This document shows, piece by piece, positions 42,320 to 51,291 of a stretch of DNA of 64,000 bases; positions within the stretch are counted from its first letter, which is position 1; each line of letters starts with the position of its first letter. The notes beneath the pieces were generated by a model. The model saw nothing but the letters and a program-made list of their open reading frames with translations. It searched no databases and was not told where the DNA came from. This DNA comes from Runella sp. SP2 (lineage in GTDB: Bacteria; Bacteroidota; Bacteroidia; Cytophagales; Spirosomataceae), in assembly GCF_003711225.1 (NCBI RefSeq), contig NZ_CP031030.1, positions 2,480,001 through 2,544,000 on the forward strand, given 5' to 3'. The position numbers and the translations under genes were made by a program.

Positions 42320-43861
42320 TTATTTGAGTTGTTGTATTACTTTTTCAGCGGAACGCACCGCCAATGCCACACTGGTGAGGGTAGGATTTGATGCCGTAGC
42401 AACAGGAATGACACCGTTACCTCCTACAAATAAATTATCGAATCCCCATACTTTAGAATATGTATCACAAACAGATTCTCCATCGTTTTCTATACCCATT
42501 CTGGTAGAGCCTTCGTAGTGCAAGGCAGTACCCGGAGGCATGAGGGTTTGGCCGCCATCTTTTATTTCTTTACCAAACGAATGTACTACTTTTTGCTGAA
42601 ATGCTTTAGCGGCTTCGATGGCTTCCAAGTCTTTTTCGGTGAATTTGAATTTGAAATTCATTTTTGGCATCCCAAAATAATCAAATTCGGTGTCGGAGAA
42701 GACGATGCAATCCTCAAAATTGGCTTCTTTCAAAGGGCCCCAACCTAAGCCTACAATATGTTTTGAGTCGTCGGTGACGGTCGTTTTCATAGGAGATAAA
42801 TCCATGTGCATAATTTGTCCATGAAAAGGATGGTTCGGTGCATCGAAAGGTGTCCAAAATACGCCTACCGTTGGATCGGGAGATTTGCGATTATGGATTT
42901 TCGCTGTTGGATTAGGGGAATGATTCTTTACCAAATCTTTGTCTAATTCAACAAAAGTAAAAATAAATGGGTGCTCGTTGAGGTAATGCCCCAAAGCTTT
43001 GGGTCTGATACCCGATGCCCACAATAGTTGCGGCGTGCGTAAGGCATCGGCGGCTACAATGACTACCTCGGCTTCGACGATTGTTTTTTCTTGTGTCGGT
43101 AAGTGTTCTATTTCAGCCCCCGTGATTCGACCGTCTTGATAGTGTAGCTTTCTACAGATTGTTTCAGAACGAAGCTCAAAATTAGGATGATTGAGGGTAT
43201 CTCCTAAAATCAAATCTGAGGCTGTCCAATATCGGTTGTACTCGCTATCTACCTTACAAGCCAATGGCATCGGTTGAGCCTGACGTTTAGGTGAATGTTT
43301 ATCGCCAAGGGTTTGATTGAGGATATGCAAAATGGTTTCTCCTTCTGCCGAAATCGGGAATGCTTCTTGGGTAACGTGCAGGATTTTTTCTGCTTCGGTG
43401 AAAGCTTTATCCATTTCTTCTTCGGCAATAAAAGGAATCTGTTCACCTTTGCCTGGTCTTGGACAGGCACAGGTCCAGTGAATGCCCATGCCTCCGATAT
43501 TGGTGGACATCGAGATTGACGGCATTTCGTTGGTTTTGATATCCTCGGGCTGGTCCAATACTAAATGTGTTCCTGCACGAGCCAACACATCGGCTGTTAG
43601 TTCACCACGCTGAACAGCCAATGCTCGTTCTGCTACCGAAATCATGGGATATGGCGTTTTTTTGGGTCCTTGTGAAAGGATTTGAGCCATTTCCATTTTT
43701 TTAGGGTCGCTGATATTTTTTACATGTTGTCCAATGCTGTCAGAAACTTTTGGTCCTACTTCAACCATCAAGATTTTGGCTTGTGGTCTTTGTTCGGCAA
43801 TAATTCGTGCATAAGTAGCCCCTACTGGGCCTGAACCTATTATGAGAATGTTGGTTTTCAT
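42320..43861 (-). CDS. GMC-family FAD oxidoreductase, likely sugar (glycoside) 3-oxidase
   Basis: A 513-residue FAD protein: Rossmann motif ILIIGSGPVGATYARII at the start, substrate-domain motifs, the GMC active-site pair near the end (ALHYEGSTRMG with His, and ATASNPTLTSVALAVRSAEKVI with Asn). It resembles pyranose-2/3-oxidase-type enzymes. There is no signal peptide, so it acts in the cytoplasm. In C-glycoside degradation an FAD oxidase first makes the 3-keto sugar that deglycosidase then cleaves (known from carminic acid CarA with CarB/CarC). The neighbours here fit that role (inference). Confidence 0.82.
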   Translation of the reverse strand: MKTNILIIGSGPVGATYARIIAEQRPQAKILMVEVGPKVSDSIGQHVKNISDPKKMEMAQILSQGPKKTPYPMISVAERALAVQRGELTADVLARAGTHLVLDQPEDIKTNEMPSISMSTNIGGMGIHWTCACPRPGKGEQIPFIAEEEMDKAFTEAEKILHVTQEAFPISAEGETILHILNQTLGDKHSPKRQAQPMPLACKVDSEYNRYWTASDLILGDTLNHPNFELRSETICRKLHYQDGRITGAEIEHLPTQEKTIVEAEVVIVAADALRTPQLLWASGIRPKALGHYLNEHPFIFTFVELDKDLVKNHSPNPTAKIHNRKSPDPTVGVFWTPFDAPNHPFHGQIMHMDLSPMKTTVTDDSKHIVGLGWGPLKEANFEDCIVFSDTEFDYFGMPKMNFKFKFTEKDLEAIEAAKAFQQKVVHSFGKEIKDGGQTLMPPGTALHYEGSTRMGIENDGESVCDTYSKVWGFDNLFVGGNGVIPVATASNPTLTSVALAVRSAEKVIQQLK

Positions 43862-43910
43862 GTTAAAGTAGAATTAAACTTGTTGATTTTGTTAAGCGCT
43901 CAAACAGCGT

Positions 43911-45449
43911 TCAATACTTCAATAGCGAATAAAGGACATCCAACGCCCCAGCATCTGGTAAGCTAACCGCCGAAGGCTTTTCATTGAACATCATAATCAT
44001 TTTCTTTTCGCTATCATAAGGTTGCCATTGGGGTAAAGATGCACCATTCGGATTACCATTTTTGACAAAATTGACCCAATACGACGACATTGCCTTCGCC
44101 ATTTGGTGGTCTTGTTGTTCCCAATTCCGATTAAAAAACTTCAAATTATCAAAGGCAAAAGGAACTTCTGCCGTGTGAAAAGCTCCGTAGAGGGCATCGC
44201 CTTTGGGTTTGATGTCTTGGGCAAAACGATACATATATACCTTACTCCCATTTTTTGAATGGAGATTTGCCCATGTATAATTTTGCAAACCAAAGATTAA
44301 GTCACTTTCCAATTTGCCTTTTTTTACGGCTACGTCTTGGTCGTTGATTGGTGCATAAGCAGACAATACTTTGCTACTATTTTCTTTGAATTGTTTTTCA
44401 ACCGATGCTTGAAAATCGTTCAAAGTTGTTGGGGGTACTTTTTTGCCTCCCTCATATTCATTCCAGCCTGTAAGCAAAATAATAGGATTGTCTTTTTTCT
44501 GGGCAACAATGGCAGGAATAGCCTCTGGCAATACATAGCCATCAATCACAGGAGCAAAAAAACGTTTGACATTTTGTACGATTACCTCGGCAGGCAACGC
44601 CCTTAGTTCTTTGATTGATGAAACATTGCATTTTTTCAAGAAATTAGCCCCTTCTTGTTCTTCTTGTTGCATAGAAGGCGTTTTTATAAGCGGATTCCCA
44701 CTGGTAAAACAAGCACCACTTTCGGCAATAGCTTTTTGAAAAAGTCCAGCGGCAAGCGGCGAACTCACCAAGCAATTGACGCTCATCGAGCCAGCCGACT
44801 GCCCTGCAATGGTAATATTGTTGGGGTCGCCACCAAAGTTTTGAATATTTTCTTTTACCCAACGTAAGGCTGCAATCTGGTCTAACAAGCCATAATTACC
44901 AGAGCTTTTGGTGGGCGATTCGGCAGAAAGCTCCGAATGAGCTAAAAAACCAAATACATTTACTCGGTAATTGATGCTTACGACTACAATGCCTTTTTTA
45001 GCCAAAGCTTCACCATCATAAATCGGTACAGCACTGCCCCCTCCCATAAAAGCTCCGCCATGAATCCAAACCAACACACCTTTTTTGGCTGTTTTGCTGG
45101 CTGAGTTGGTCCAAATATTTAAGTAGAGGCAGTCTTCGCTAATGGGTGCTACGGGCGGAAGAAACTCCACTGTATATCCTCTGAAAGGGGCAGGTTTCTC
45201 CTGCATGGCATTGGGGCCATATATTCGACAAACTTTTTTGCCTTTCCACGAAACCAGCGGCATAGGAGCTTTCCAGCGGTTTTCGCCCACGGGTGGGGCT
45301 GCATAAGGAACACCCTTGAAAACATGTATCTTGCTTGGTGTAATATAGCCTTCTACTAAACCATAATTGGTCTTTACAACGCTACTTTGTTGTGCTATGG
45401 CAACCCTACAAGAAAGCAAGAATAAGATAACAAAACCCCAATTTTTCAT
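43911..45449 (-). CDS. Type-B carboxylesterase, secreted
   Basis: A 512-residue esterase with signal peptide (FVILFLLSCRVAIAQ). The oxyanion region is LVWIHGGAFMGGGSAV, the nucleophile Ser lies in ITIAGQSAGSMSVN near 200, an acidic residue near 320 and the His in GAFHTAEVPFAF near 415 complete the triad. Family members cut esters of short acids, including feruloyl, acetyl or malonyl esters of sugars. In a cluster for plant phenolic glycosides it may remove acyl groups from the glycoside (inference). Confidence 0.9.
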   Translation of the reverse strand: MKNWGFVILFLLSCRVAIAQQSSVVKTNYGLVEGYITPSKIHVFKGVPYAAPPVGENRWKAPMPLVSWKGKKVCRIYGPNAMQEKPAPFRGYTVEFLPPVAPISEDCLYLNIWTNSASKTAKKGVLVWIHGGAFMGGGSAVPIYDGEALAKKGIVVVSINYRVNVFGFLAHSELSAESPTKSSGNYGLLDQIAALRWVKENIQNFGGDPNNITIAGQSAGSMSVNCLVSSPLAAGLFQKAIAESGACFTSGNPLIKTPSMQQEEQEGANFLKKCNVSSIKELRALPAEVIVQNVKRFFAPVIDGYVLPEAIPAIVAQKKDNPIILLTGWNEYEGGKKVPPTTLNDFQASVEKQFKENSSKVLSAYAPINDQDVAVKKGKLESDLIFGLQNYTWANLHSKNGSKVYMYRFAQDIKPKGDALYGAFHTAEVPFAFDNLKFFNRNWEQQDHQMAKAMSSYWVNFVKNGNPNGASLPQWQPYDSEKKMIMMFNEKPSAVSLPDAGALDVLYSLLKY

Positions 45450-45463
45450 AGTTAATTGTTGAT

Positions 45464-46330
45464 TTACAATGAATTATCAAGATATTTGTACATATCCAGT
45501 AGTTTTTGCTCGCCCTCTATTCCTGCCACCGAATTGTAATGTTCCATGCCAAAAATGAAGTTTTTGCCTGTTGCTAATGATTTTTGATAAATGTGCTTGA
45601 ATACTATCTCGTGGTTGATTTCGCCTGTACCGGGTTCAAAACGTTGGGGTACATCGCCAATCTGGAAATAGCCGATTTCGTCCCAAACCAAATCTATGTT
45701 GCGTTGCAAATGCCCTTCGTTTTGTTGTAAATGAAACAAATCGAACAGAATTTTGCAGGCAGGGCTATTCACGGCTTTTGCCAATAAATAGCATTGTGCC
45801 GAAGTTTTAAGATAGACTTGTGGCGGAAAACTGAGCGGTTCGAGTAGCATTACCATGCCATGAGGCTCGAAAATTTCGGCGGCTCTTTTGAGGCTTTCCA
45901 GTACATTCGCCGTTTGGATTTCGTAAGGCAAGGTAGGGTCTGCGGCATCTGGCACAACGGTGACGTATTTGCCGTTGAGGCGTTTGCCTACTTCTACGGC
46001 TTGACGACATTTGTCTAAAAAGATATTTCTAAATTCCTCTTTACCCGACGTAAACGCTGCATTGGGTGGCCAATTGACGGGCCCCATCACAAACGTTCCC
46101 ATTTCCATATTTAAGTCGGAAAGCGTTTTGCCAATTTTATCTAAGTACTCAGGCGTTTGTCCGAGCATCCCTATGCCCATCAAATTGGGCATGGGTACGC
46201 CCGAAAAGGCATTGTCTTCAAAAGCGGTAAAGCCTAAGTCGGCCGAGTATTTAATTTGGTCGATAAGGTCGCTTCCTGCCGAAGCGAATGTCCCAAAATG
46301 GGGGGCGTATTTGAGTTTGAAAGTATTCAT
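45464..46330 (-). CDS. Hydroxypyruvate isomerase-like TIM-barrel protein (copy 1)
   Basis: A 288-residue xylose-isomerase-like TIM barrel. The pattern ILFDLFHLQQNEG, then YFQIGDVPQRFEPGTGEIN and GMEHYN at the end, is typical of the Hyi/OtnI group with a Glu-Asp-Gln-Glu metal site. No signal peptide is seen. It is a paralogue of the next gene (start MNTFKLKYAPHFGTF versus MFKLKYAPHIGSF). It probably isomerises or cleaves a sugar-derived product of the cluster. Confidence 0.85.
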   Translation of the reverse strand: MNTFKLKYAPHFGTFASAGSDLIDQIKYSADLGFTAFEDNAFSGVPMPNLMGIGMLGQTPEYLDKIGKTLSDLNMEMGTFVMGPVNWPPNAAFTSGKEEFRNIFLDKCRQAVEVGKRLNGKYVTVVPDAADPTLPYEIQTANVLESLKRAAEIFEPHGMVMLLEPLSFPPQVYLKTSAQCYLLAKAVNSPACKILFDLFHLQQNEGHLQRNIDLVWDEIGYFQIGDVPQRFEPGTGEINHEIVFKHIYQKSLATGKNFIFGMEHYNSVAGIEGEQKLLDMYKYLDNSL

Positions 46331-46332
46331 TT

Positions 46333-47202
46333 TTAAAAATTATCAGCTTGTTTATAGGCTTCTAATAAAGCTTGTTCGCCTTCAATGCCATCAATTGAGT
46401 TGAAATGTTCCATGCCCAAAATGAAGTCTTTCTGACTGGCTTTCGACTTTTGGTAAATGTGTTTGAAGATATTTTTGTAATTGATTTCACCTGTTCCTGG
46501 CTCGCATCGCCCTGGTTCATCGCCAACTTGGAAATAACCGATTTCATCCCAAACCATGTCGATGTGGTATATCAATCTGCCTTCATTTTTCTGCAAATGA
46601 TACATATCGAACAAAATTTTACAGGCATCTCTGTTCACGGCTTTGCACAACATATACGCCTGTGCCGAGGTTCTGAGAAAAAGCTCGTGGTGGTCGGCAA
46701 GGGTTTCTATCGCCATTGTTACGCCGATAGGCTCAAAAATATCACTGGCTTTTTTGAGGGCATCAATGGCATGAGCCGTTTGCATTTCGATAGGCAAAGA
46801 GCGGTCGAAGCAATCGAGCGTAATGGTTACAAATTTGGCATTGATACGCTTGGCAACTTCTACACCGCTTTTGCATTTAGTAAGAAATTCCTCTAAATAT
46901 TCAGGTTTGCCCGAAGTGACCAATTCGATAGGCGGCCATTTGGTGGGGGTCAATACAAACGTGCCCATTTCCATGCCTCTTTTTGCCAAGGTTTCGCCAA
47001 TTTTATTGAGCATCTCAGGCGTTTGGCTGCACATCCCAATACCCATGCGGGTAGAATTAAACTGCACCAAGGGCGACACGAAGCCGCTATCTTCGAGGGC
47101 TTTGAAGCCCAAATCAGCCATATAATTGATTTGGTCGATTGGGTCTTTTCCTGCCGAATGCGTAAACGAACCAATATGCGGAGCGTATTTTAGTTTAAAC
47201 AT
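46333..47202 (-). CDS. Hydroxypyruvate isomerase-like TIM-barrel protein (copy 2)
   Basis: A 289-residue paralogue of the following gene product, two bases from it. It keeps ILFDMYHLQKNEG, YFQVGDEPGRCEPGTGEINY and GMEHFN. The retained metal-site residues imply an active isomerase or epimerase. The tandem pair arose by duplication; a specialised division of labour is possible. Confidence 0.85.
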   Translation of the reverse strand: MFKLKYAPHIGSFTHSAGKDPIDQINYMADLGFKALEDSGFVSPLVQFNSTRMGIGMCSQTPEMLNKIGETLAKRGMEMGTFVLTPTKWPPIELVTSGKPEYLEEFLTKCKSGVEVAKRINAKFVTITLDCFDRSLPIEMQTAHAIDALKKASDIFEPIGVTMAIETLADHHELFLRTSAQAYMLCKAVNRDACKILFDMYHLQKNEGRLIYHIDMVWDEIGYFQVGDEPGRCEPGTGEINYKNIFKHIYQKSKASQKDFILGMEHFNSIDGIEGEQALLEAYKQADNF

Positions 47203-47214
47203 TTTGTACCACGA

Positions 47215-48726
47215 TTAAAAATTTTGTAAAATTCGTTTCCACAATTGGTGCTGCTTTTCTACCATGTCAAAAGCATCAAACTCGTCGGTAAATGCCGAGC
47301 CTTCGTATTCTGATGAAATATAGCCTTTGTAACCTCCTTCGTGGAAAACCTTGAAAATGGCAGGGTAATCTATCGAAGGCTCATCGCCGTTTTCGTCGAA
47401 ACCATAGAATTTACCATGCACGTGTACAACATAAGGCATGATTTCTTTCCAATTTTCTACGGGCTGACGGCCATTCATGCTAAATGCCATATTCAGACGG
47501 CCAATTTGTGGCGGCGTAGCCCCCATTGGAACTAATCTTTGGGCCAATTCGCCAAATTTGGCTGGCGTTGGAATGTCTTTATGCCAAATTTCTTTGGTAA
47601 TGGCAATCATCTCGTCGGTGACACCTGCCGTTTTAAAGCTGGTCAATAACGCCTCCGGAATGGCACGCATACAAGTCCCCATATCTGGCACAAAGCCTAA
47701 CACGTGGGTCTGCATTTGTCCAAACATTTCAGCCATTTTAATTACAGAAGGGTGGTCAACGCTGTAAGGCGTATGTAGCTCTATTCCCATCACGACGTTG
47801 GCTTTTTCGGCAAAAGGCACGAGTTTTTGATAGACTTCGGCAGGTGCGGTAGTTTGGCAACGCAGGATAGGAAAGCCGAGTTTTTGAGCCGCCAAAATCT
47901 GAGGTTTGATGTATTCTACGGTTTCATCAATACTCATTTTGGCGTGGCGTTTGATAGCCACATCAATGTTGGCATCTAAAGCCACTGGCTCAAACTCGTA
48001 CTTGTCAAGGAGGTTTTTTACTTCTTTTTCGGTTTGGTCAGAGATGTATGGAAATCCTCTAAGGCTTTGAAAGCCAATTATTTCTAAACCGGTACCTAAG
48101 TCACGTTTACGAGTTTCGGCAATTACGTCTTCCAACGAAAATTGTCCATAGTTCCATTCGTAAGCGTAGGAAAAAAGGGAGGTGGCGAGTTTTATAGCCC
48201 CCCCCGCCCCCGATGGGGGAGTTTTTGCCCCCACCCCCCCGATGGGGGCTTTATTTGCACTATTTTCAGTTTTGGGTTTAAGAGATATATTGCTTTTTTG
48301 TACTGAGTTTTCAATGGACGTATTTATTCCCCCATTGGGGGTTAGGGGGCACTTTACCACCGAACTCGCCAATAAAGGCGTAGCTTGGGGACCAACCAAA
48401 ATGTAAGGAATATGCAAATCGAACTTAAACTCTACTTCATATTCACTTCCTTTTTCCAATGGTTGAGCAACTTCCAAAATACCTCTATCAAGGATAAAGA
48501 GCCATTCTTTGTCTAATTCTGGAAGTTGGTCGTAGGAGTATTCATTGCCATTGGCCTTTATTTTGAATAGGCTTTTTTCGATTTCTTGCCCGTTGAGTTT
48601 TAGGCTAAAATCCATGCAAGAAAGCGGTAATGCACGATACCAATGCGATTGAAATTTGAGTTGAAAGCCGTTGTCGGTGGCTTCTAAGGCATCTTCTCTT
48701 AAAATATATTTGTCTAAAGGACCCAT
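47215..48726 (-). CDS. Fused C-glycoside deglycosidase: beta-type domain plus TIM-barrel alpha-type domain
   Basis: A 503-residue protein. Residues 1-125 are a beta-sandwich resembling DUF6379/CarC-DgpC-type C-glycoside deglycosidase beta subunits (FQLKFQSHWYRALPLSCMDF; VEFKFDLHIPYILVG). Residues about 180-503 are the xylose-isomerase-like alpha subunit (IELHTPYS, GFVPDMGTC, VVHVHGKFYGF, YISSEYEGSAF supply Glu, Asp, His and Glu ligands). The linker (126-178) holds three palindromic element copies. Known C-C-cleaving enzymes are separate alpha and beta chains, so the fusion is unusual. The start at 48726 (MGPLDKY) is preferred to 48807. Function from domain pairing, not proof. Confidence 0.82.
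   Translation of the reverse strand: MGPLDKYILREDALEATDNGFQLKFQSHWYRALPLSCMDFSLKLNGQEIEKSLFKIKANGNEYSYDQLPELDKEWLFILDRGILEVAQPLEKGSEYEVEFKFDLHIPYILVGPQATPLLASSVVKCPLTPNGGINTSIENSVQKSNISLKPKTENSANKAPIGGVGAKTPPSGAGGAIKLATSLFSYAYEWNYGQFSLEDVIAETRKRDLGTGLEIIGFQSLRGFPYISDQTEKEVKNLLDKYEFEPVALDANIDVAIKRHAKMSIDETVEYIKPQILAAQKLGFPILRCQTTAPAEVYQKLVPFAEKANVVMGIELHTPYSVDHPSVIKMAEMFGQMQTHVLGFVPDMGTCMRAIPEALLTSFKTAGVTDEMIAITKEIWHKDIPTPAKFGELAQRLVPMGATPPQIGRLNMAFSMNGRQPVENWKEIMPYVVHVHGKFYGFDENGDEPSIDYPAIFKVFHEGGYKGYISSEYEGSAFTDEFDAFDMVEKQHQLWKRILQNF
48196..48220 (-). repeat. Palindromic element copy 3 of 3 in the deglycosidase linker (25 nt)
   Basis: AG-C8-G-C5-GAT-G5-A, same length variant as the copy at 28346. 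Read as PPSGAGGA just before the TIM barrel. Confidence 0.85.
48227..48250 (-). repeat. Palindromic element copy 2 of 3 in the deglycosidase linker (24 nt)
   Basis: G-C5-A-C7-GAT-G5-CT, read as APIGGVGA, six bases from copy 3 in tandem. Confidence 0.85.
48328..48351 (-). repeat. Palindromic element copy 1 of 3 in the deglycosidase linker (24 nt)
   Basis: T-C5-ATT-G5-TTA-G5-CA, inverted relative to the other two. Read as CPLTPNGG at residues 126-133, right after the beta domain. Confidence 0.85.
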
Positions 48727-48775
48727 TTTTTTGCGTATTTGAAAATTTGGAAATTTGAAGATTATGTACACATTC

Positions 48776-49675
48776 TCAACTATATATACTATCAAGCTCA
48801 TTATCAATATAATACCTCGAAAGTGCCATCGAAGCCAGCAAGTCGGGTGTGCCGTCGGTTTCTACAGTTACCCAACCTTTGAATTGATGCTTTTTGAGTA
48901 ATTGATACAAACCTTTGAAATCGAGTACGCCTTCGCCAGGTTCCCAAAACCAACGTGTGCCATCGTCCACAATTTCGATGTCTCGACTGTAGCGTATGTC
49001 ATCGGGTAAAGCGGGCGTAGCGGTATCTTTCAAGTGGAACGTACAGATACGGTCGTGATAGGTATCATAAAATTCCAATATATCTTCGCCCAGTAAAGCT
49101 ACTTGTGCCGTGTCGAGGCAATAATGCACATAGCGTGGGTCGGTGAGTTCGAGGTATTCACGGTGGTTGTCTTTGTTGATTGCCAAGAAAAACTCGTTAT
49201 GAATCCCAATTTGTACGCCCTTGTCAGTGGCATATTTGCCCACTTCGGTAATGATTTCGGCCGATGCTTTGATTTGGTCACGACTCAAAGGCCCTACCCC
49301 ATAATAATTGTTTATCGGGGCAGAATTTAGCTGAGTACCACCAAATTCAACCAACAAATCCACGGCTTTTTTACTTTCTTCAAGCGTTTGTTTATGGTGC
49401 GTTCGGTCGTAGGGTTTGTCAATCAAATGAAACATTCCACTTACTTCAACGCCACGCTCGGCTGCAAAATCTTTGAAGGCTTGGGGAGAACCAAAAAGAG
49501 GTAACATTTCTGGAAAATCCCACGGAGCAAGCTCTATTCCATTGAATCCCAAGGCTTTTTGGTAACGAAGGATTCTGTCCCAGTCGGTGTAATATGCCGA
49601 ATTGGTTTTGTCTTCGTAATAAAACTCACGGAAGTTGTCAATCCTTTGGTAAGGAATGTTTTTCCAGTGGTTCAT
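48776..49675 (-). CDS. Sugar phosphate isomerase/epimerase-like TIM barrel (copy 3)
   Basis: A 299-residue xylose-isomerase-like TIM barrel with metal-site residues in GIHNEFF, YCLDTAQV, TFHLKDT and VTVETDGTPD. It resembles inosose dehydratase/IolE-type enzymes, so a dehydratase or epimerase acting on a keto-sugar is plausible. The ATG at 49675 (MNHWKNIPYQ) is chosen; the in-frame extension to 49768 looks like translated intergenic repeat (Asn-Pro-Lys-Ser). Confidence 0.82.
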   Translation of the reverse strand: MNHWKNIPYQRIDNFREFYYEDKTNSAYYTDWDRILRYQKALGFNGIELAPWDFPEMLPLFGSPQAFKDFAAERGVEVSGMFHLIDKPYDRTHHKQTLEESKKAVDLLVEFGGTQLNSAPINNYYGVGPLSRDQIKASAEIITEVGKYATDKGVQIGIHNEFFLAINKDNHREYLELTDPRYVHYCLDTAQVALLGEDILEFYDTYHDRICTFHLKDTATPALPDDIRYSRDIEIVDDGTRWFWEPGEGVLDFKGLYQLLKKHQFKGWVTVETDGTPDLLASMALSRYYIDNELDSIYS

Positions 49676-49779
49676 GTGAGAATATTTGATATTTGGGATT
49701 GCTGATTTCGGATTTCGGATTTTTTTGAAATCGCTATCTATTTGTTGATTTTGTAAGTCCATATTCACGATTTTTTCAA

Positions 49780-50763
49780 TTATTTTTTGATTCCAAAATC
49801 CCCAAGTTGAAGACTCCCCCCCGCCAATTCAGAAATCGTTTTTCTGCTTCTCAGCAAAGCACGCATGGGTTCACGGGTTTGGCGATTACTCACGATTGCC
49901 CAGCCATCATAATTGATTTCTTTGAGCGTTTGACAGAATCCGCTCAAATCAACCTTTCCTAAACCTATATCTTTAAAAACCTGCGTAGCACGGTGTTGTG
50001 GATATTCGGGCAAAGGCGTTTTCCATGTTTCATTATCATCCATAAATGCTGTGTCGGTTAGATAAATTGAACCAATTTTACTGGCATTATTTTTCAATAA
50101 TTCAGTTGAATTTTGACCTGCAATACTCAAATTTGCCGAATCAATATTAAAATGAATTGAATCATTTAATTGCGACAGAAACGTTTGATAATCTTGGCTA
50201 CGAAGCACACTCCAATACTCATTTCTAAGCGAAATTTTGATGCCTTTTTCTTGGGCAATTGTTGCAAAACCATTGATTAACTGAATGGTACGATTCATAA
50301 AATCGCCCTCCCAATTTGGATATTTGCCATGATAATGCTGTACCAAACCATAAGGCGGCGTGGGAGTAATGGCTATGTAGTCGCAACCCAATTCGGCGGC
50401 ATAACGGATGGATTCCCCTCCGAAGTAGCCAGAAGCCCCAAAGTAAAAATCAAGGTTTTCGTTACGCATAAAAATGGTAGGATTGAAATGAATCCCAGCC
50501 ACTTTTTCGATGCCGTTTGCTTGCAAATGAGCCACAAATTTGGCAACTGTTTCAAATTTTACTTCGATACAATACTTGGTAAAAGGCACACCCGAGCCAC
50601 CTCTGAAAATCCAAAAGGGGTCAAACGGAATCTCAACAGCCCTAAAACCTGCTGTGGCTATCATGGGGTATAGCTCATCCCAATAATACTTGCTTTCGTA
50701 GCGATTACGGTTGGGTTCTTGGTGATGCACATTCACCATATCGAGGCTTATTCCTATTTTCAT
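49780..50763 (-). CDS. Sugar phosphate isomerase/epimerase-like TIM barrel (copy 4)
   Basis: A 327-residue TIM barrel, more divergent. Candidate ligand strands are ISLRNEYW, HFNIDSANLS, SIYLTDTAF and WAIVSNRQTR, in which the last Glu is not conserved; so it may be a non-canonical or altered enzyme. It belongs to the same co-directional run of sugar-isomerase-like genes. Confidence 0.75.
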   Translation of the reverse strand: MKIGISLDMVNVHHQEPNRNRYESKYYWDELYPMIATAGFRAVEIPFDPFWIFRGGSGVPFTKYCIEVKFETVAKFVAHLQANGIEKVAGIHFNPTIFMRNENLDFYFGASGYFGGESIRYAAELGCDYIAITPTPPYGLVQHYHGKYPNWEGDFMNRTIQLINGFATIAQEKGIKISLRNEYWSVLRSQDYQTFLSQLNDSIHFNIDSANLSIAGQNSTELLKNNASKIGSIYLTDTAFMDDNETWKTPLPEYPQHRATQVFKDIGLGKVDLSGFCQTLKEINYDGWAIVSNRQTREPMRALLRSRKTISELAGGSLQLGDFGIKK

Positions 50764-50837
50764 TTATTTTCTATTTACTGAGGATTTGAGAAGGTGAAGT
50801 GGTGAAATTCAAATTTTCAAATCTTCAAATCATCGCA

Positions 50838-51209
50838 TCAAAAATTTACTTTCTTCTCGAAAACTCTGATACTCGGAAAAGGCATATAGCCGATTCGGAG
50901 GTTGATTTTCAGCCCAATGGTGTGTTCACCTGCGGACAAATCACCTGCTTTAGCCACCGAAAGGGTCGCTACTTCGCCCATTTCCCAGCGGTCATCCGTT
51001 TCATTTTCTCGTTGTTCAAGGTTATAGGTATTGCCATGAACCGTGATAGCTACATCACTTTGGGGCAAAGTTTCGCCATCTAAAGAAACTTCTATTTCTT
51101 CGACCATCGAAAGCGAAACGCCTCTGTAATAAGGCAATCTTGCTCCTATTTCAAAGCCTTTTTCGGTCTTTTTTGCCCTTTCTGGCACAATCATATATTT
51201 TTCGTACAT
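50838..51209 (-). CDS. C-glycoside deglycosidase beta-type (DUF6379-like) protein
   Basis: A 123-residue beta-rich protein that matches the N-terminal domain of the fused gene at 47.2-48.7 kb and the CarC/DgpC-type small subunit: FEIGARLPYYRGVSLSMVEEIEVSLDGE near the start, then HTIGLKINLRIGYMPFPSIRV at the end. Small subunits of this type stabilise the active site of the TIM-barrel partner, here the gene just upstream. The family call is from pattern, not a database search. Confidence 0.75.
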   Translation of the reverse strand: MYEKYMIVPERAKKTEKGFEIGARLPYYRGVSLSMVEEIEVSLDGETLPQSDVAITVHGNTYNLEQRENETDDRWEMGEVATLSVAKAGDLSAGEHTIGLKINLRIGYMPFPSIRVFEKKVNF

Positions 51210-51216
51210 GGTAATT

Positions 51217-51241
51217 AGACCCCTAACCCCCGATGGGGGGA
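51217..51241 (-). repeat. Palindromic element copy between deglycosidase genes, beta-proximal (25 nt)
   Basis: AGA-C4-TAA-C5-GAT-G6-A. Intergenic, keeps the TAA. It faces the copy at 51292 across 50 bases. Confidence 0.8.
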
Positions 51242-51291
51242 TTATTTTGAGGCGGTTTTAAGGTTTTACTATTTATTTTATCGCATTAAAG

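Noticed and set aside
49815-49833. A C-rich stretch (CTCCCCCCCGCCAA) resembling the palindromic element
   Set aside because: It lacks the G5 arm and the TAA/ATT spacers; likely chance coding sequence.
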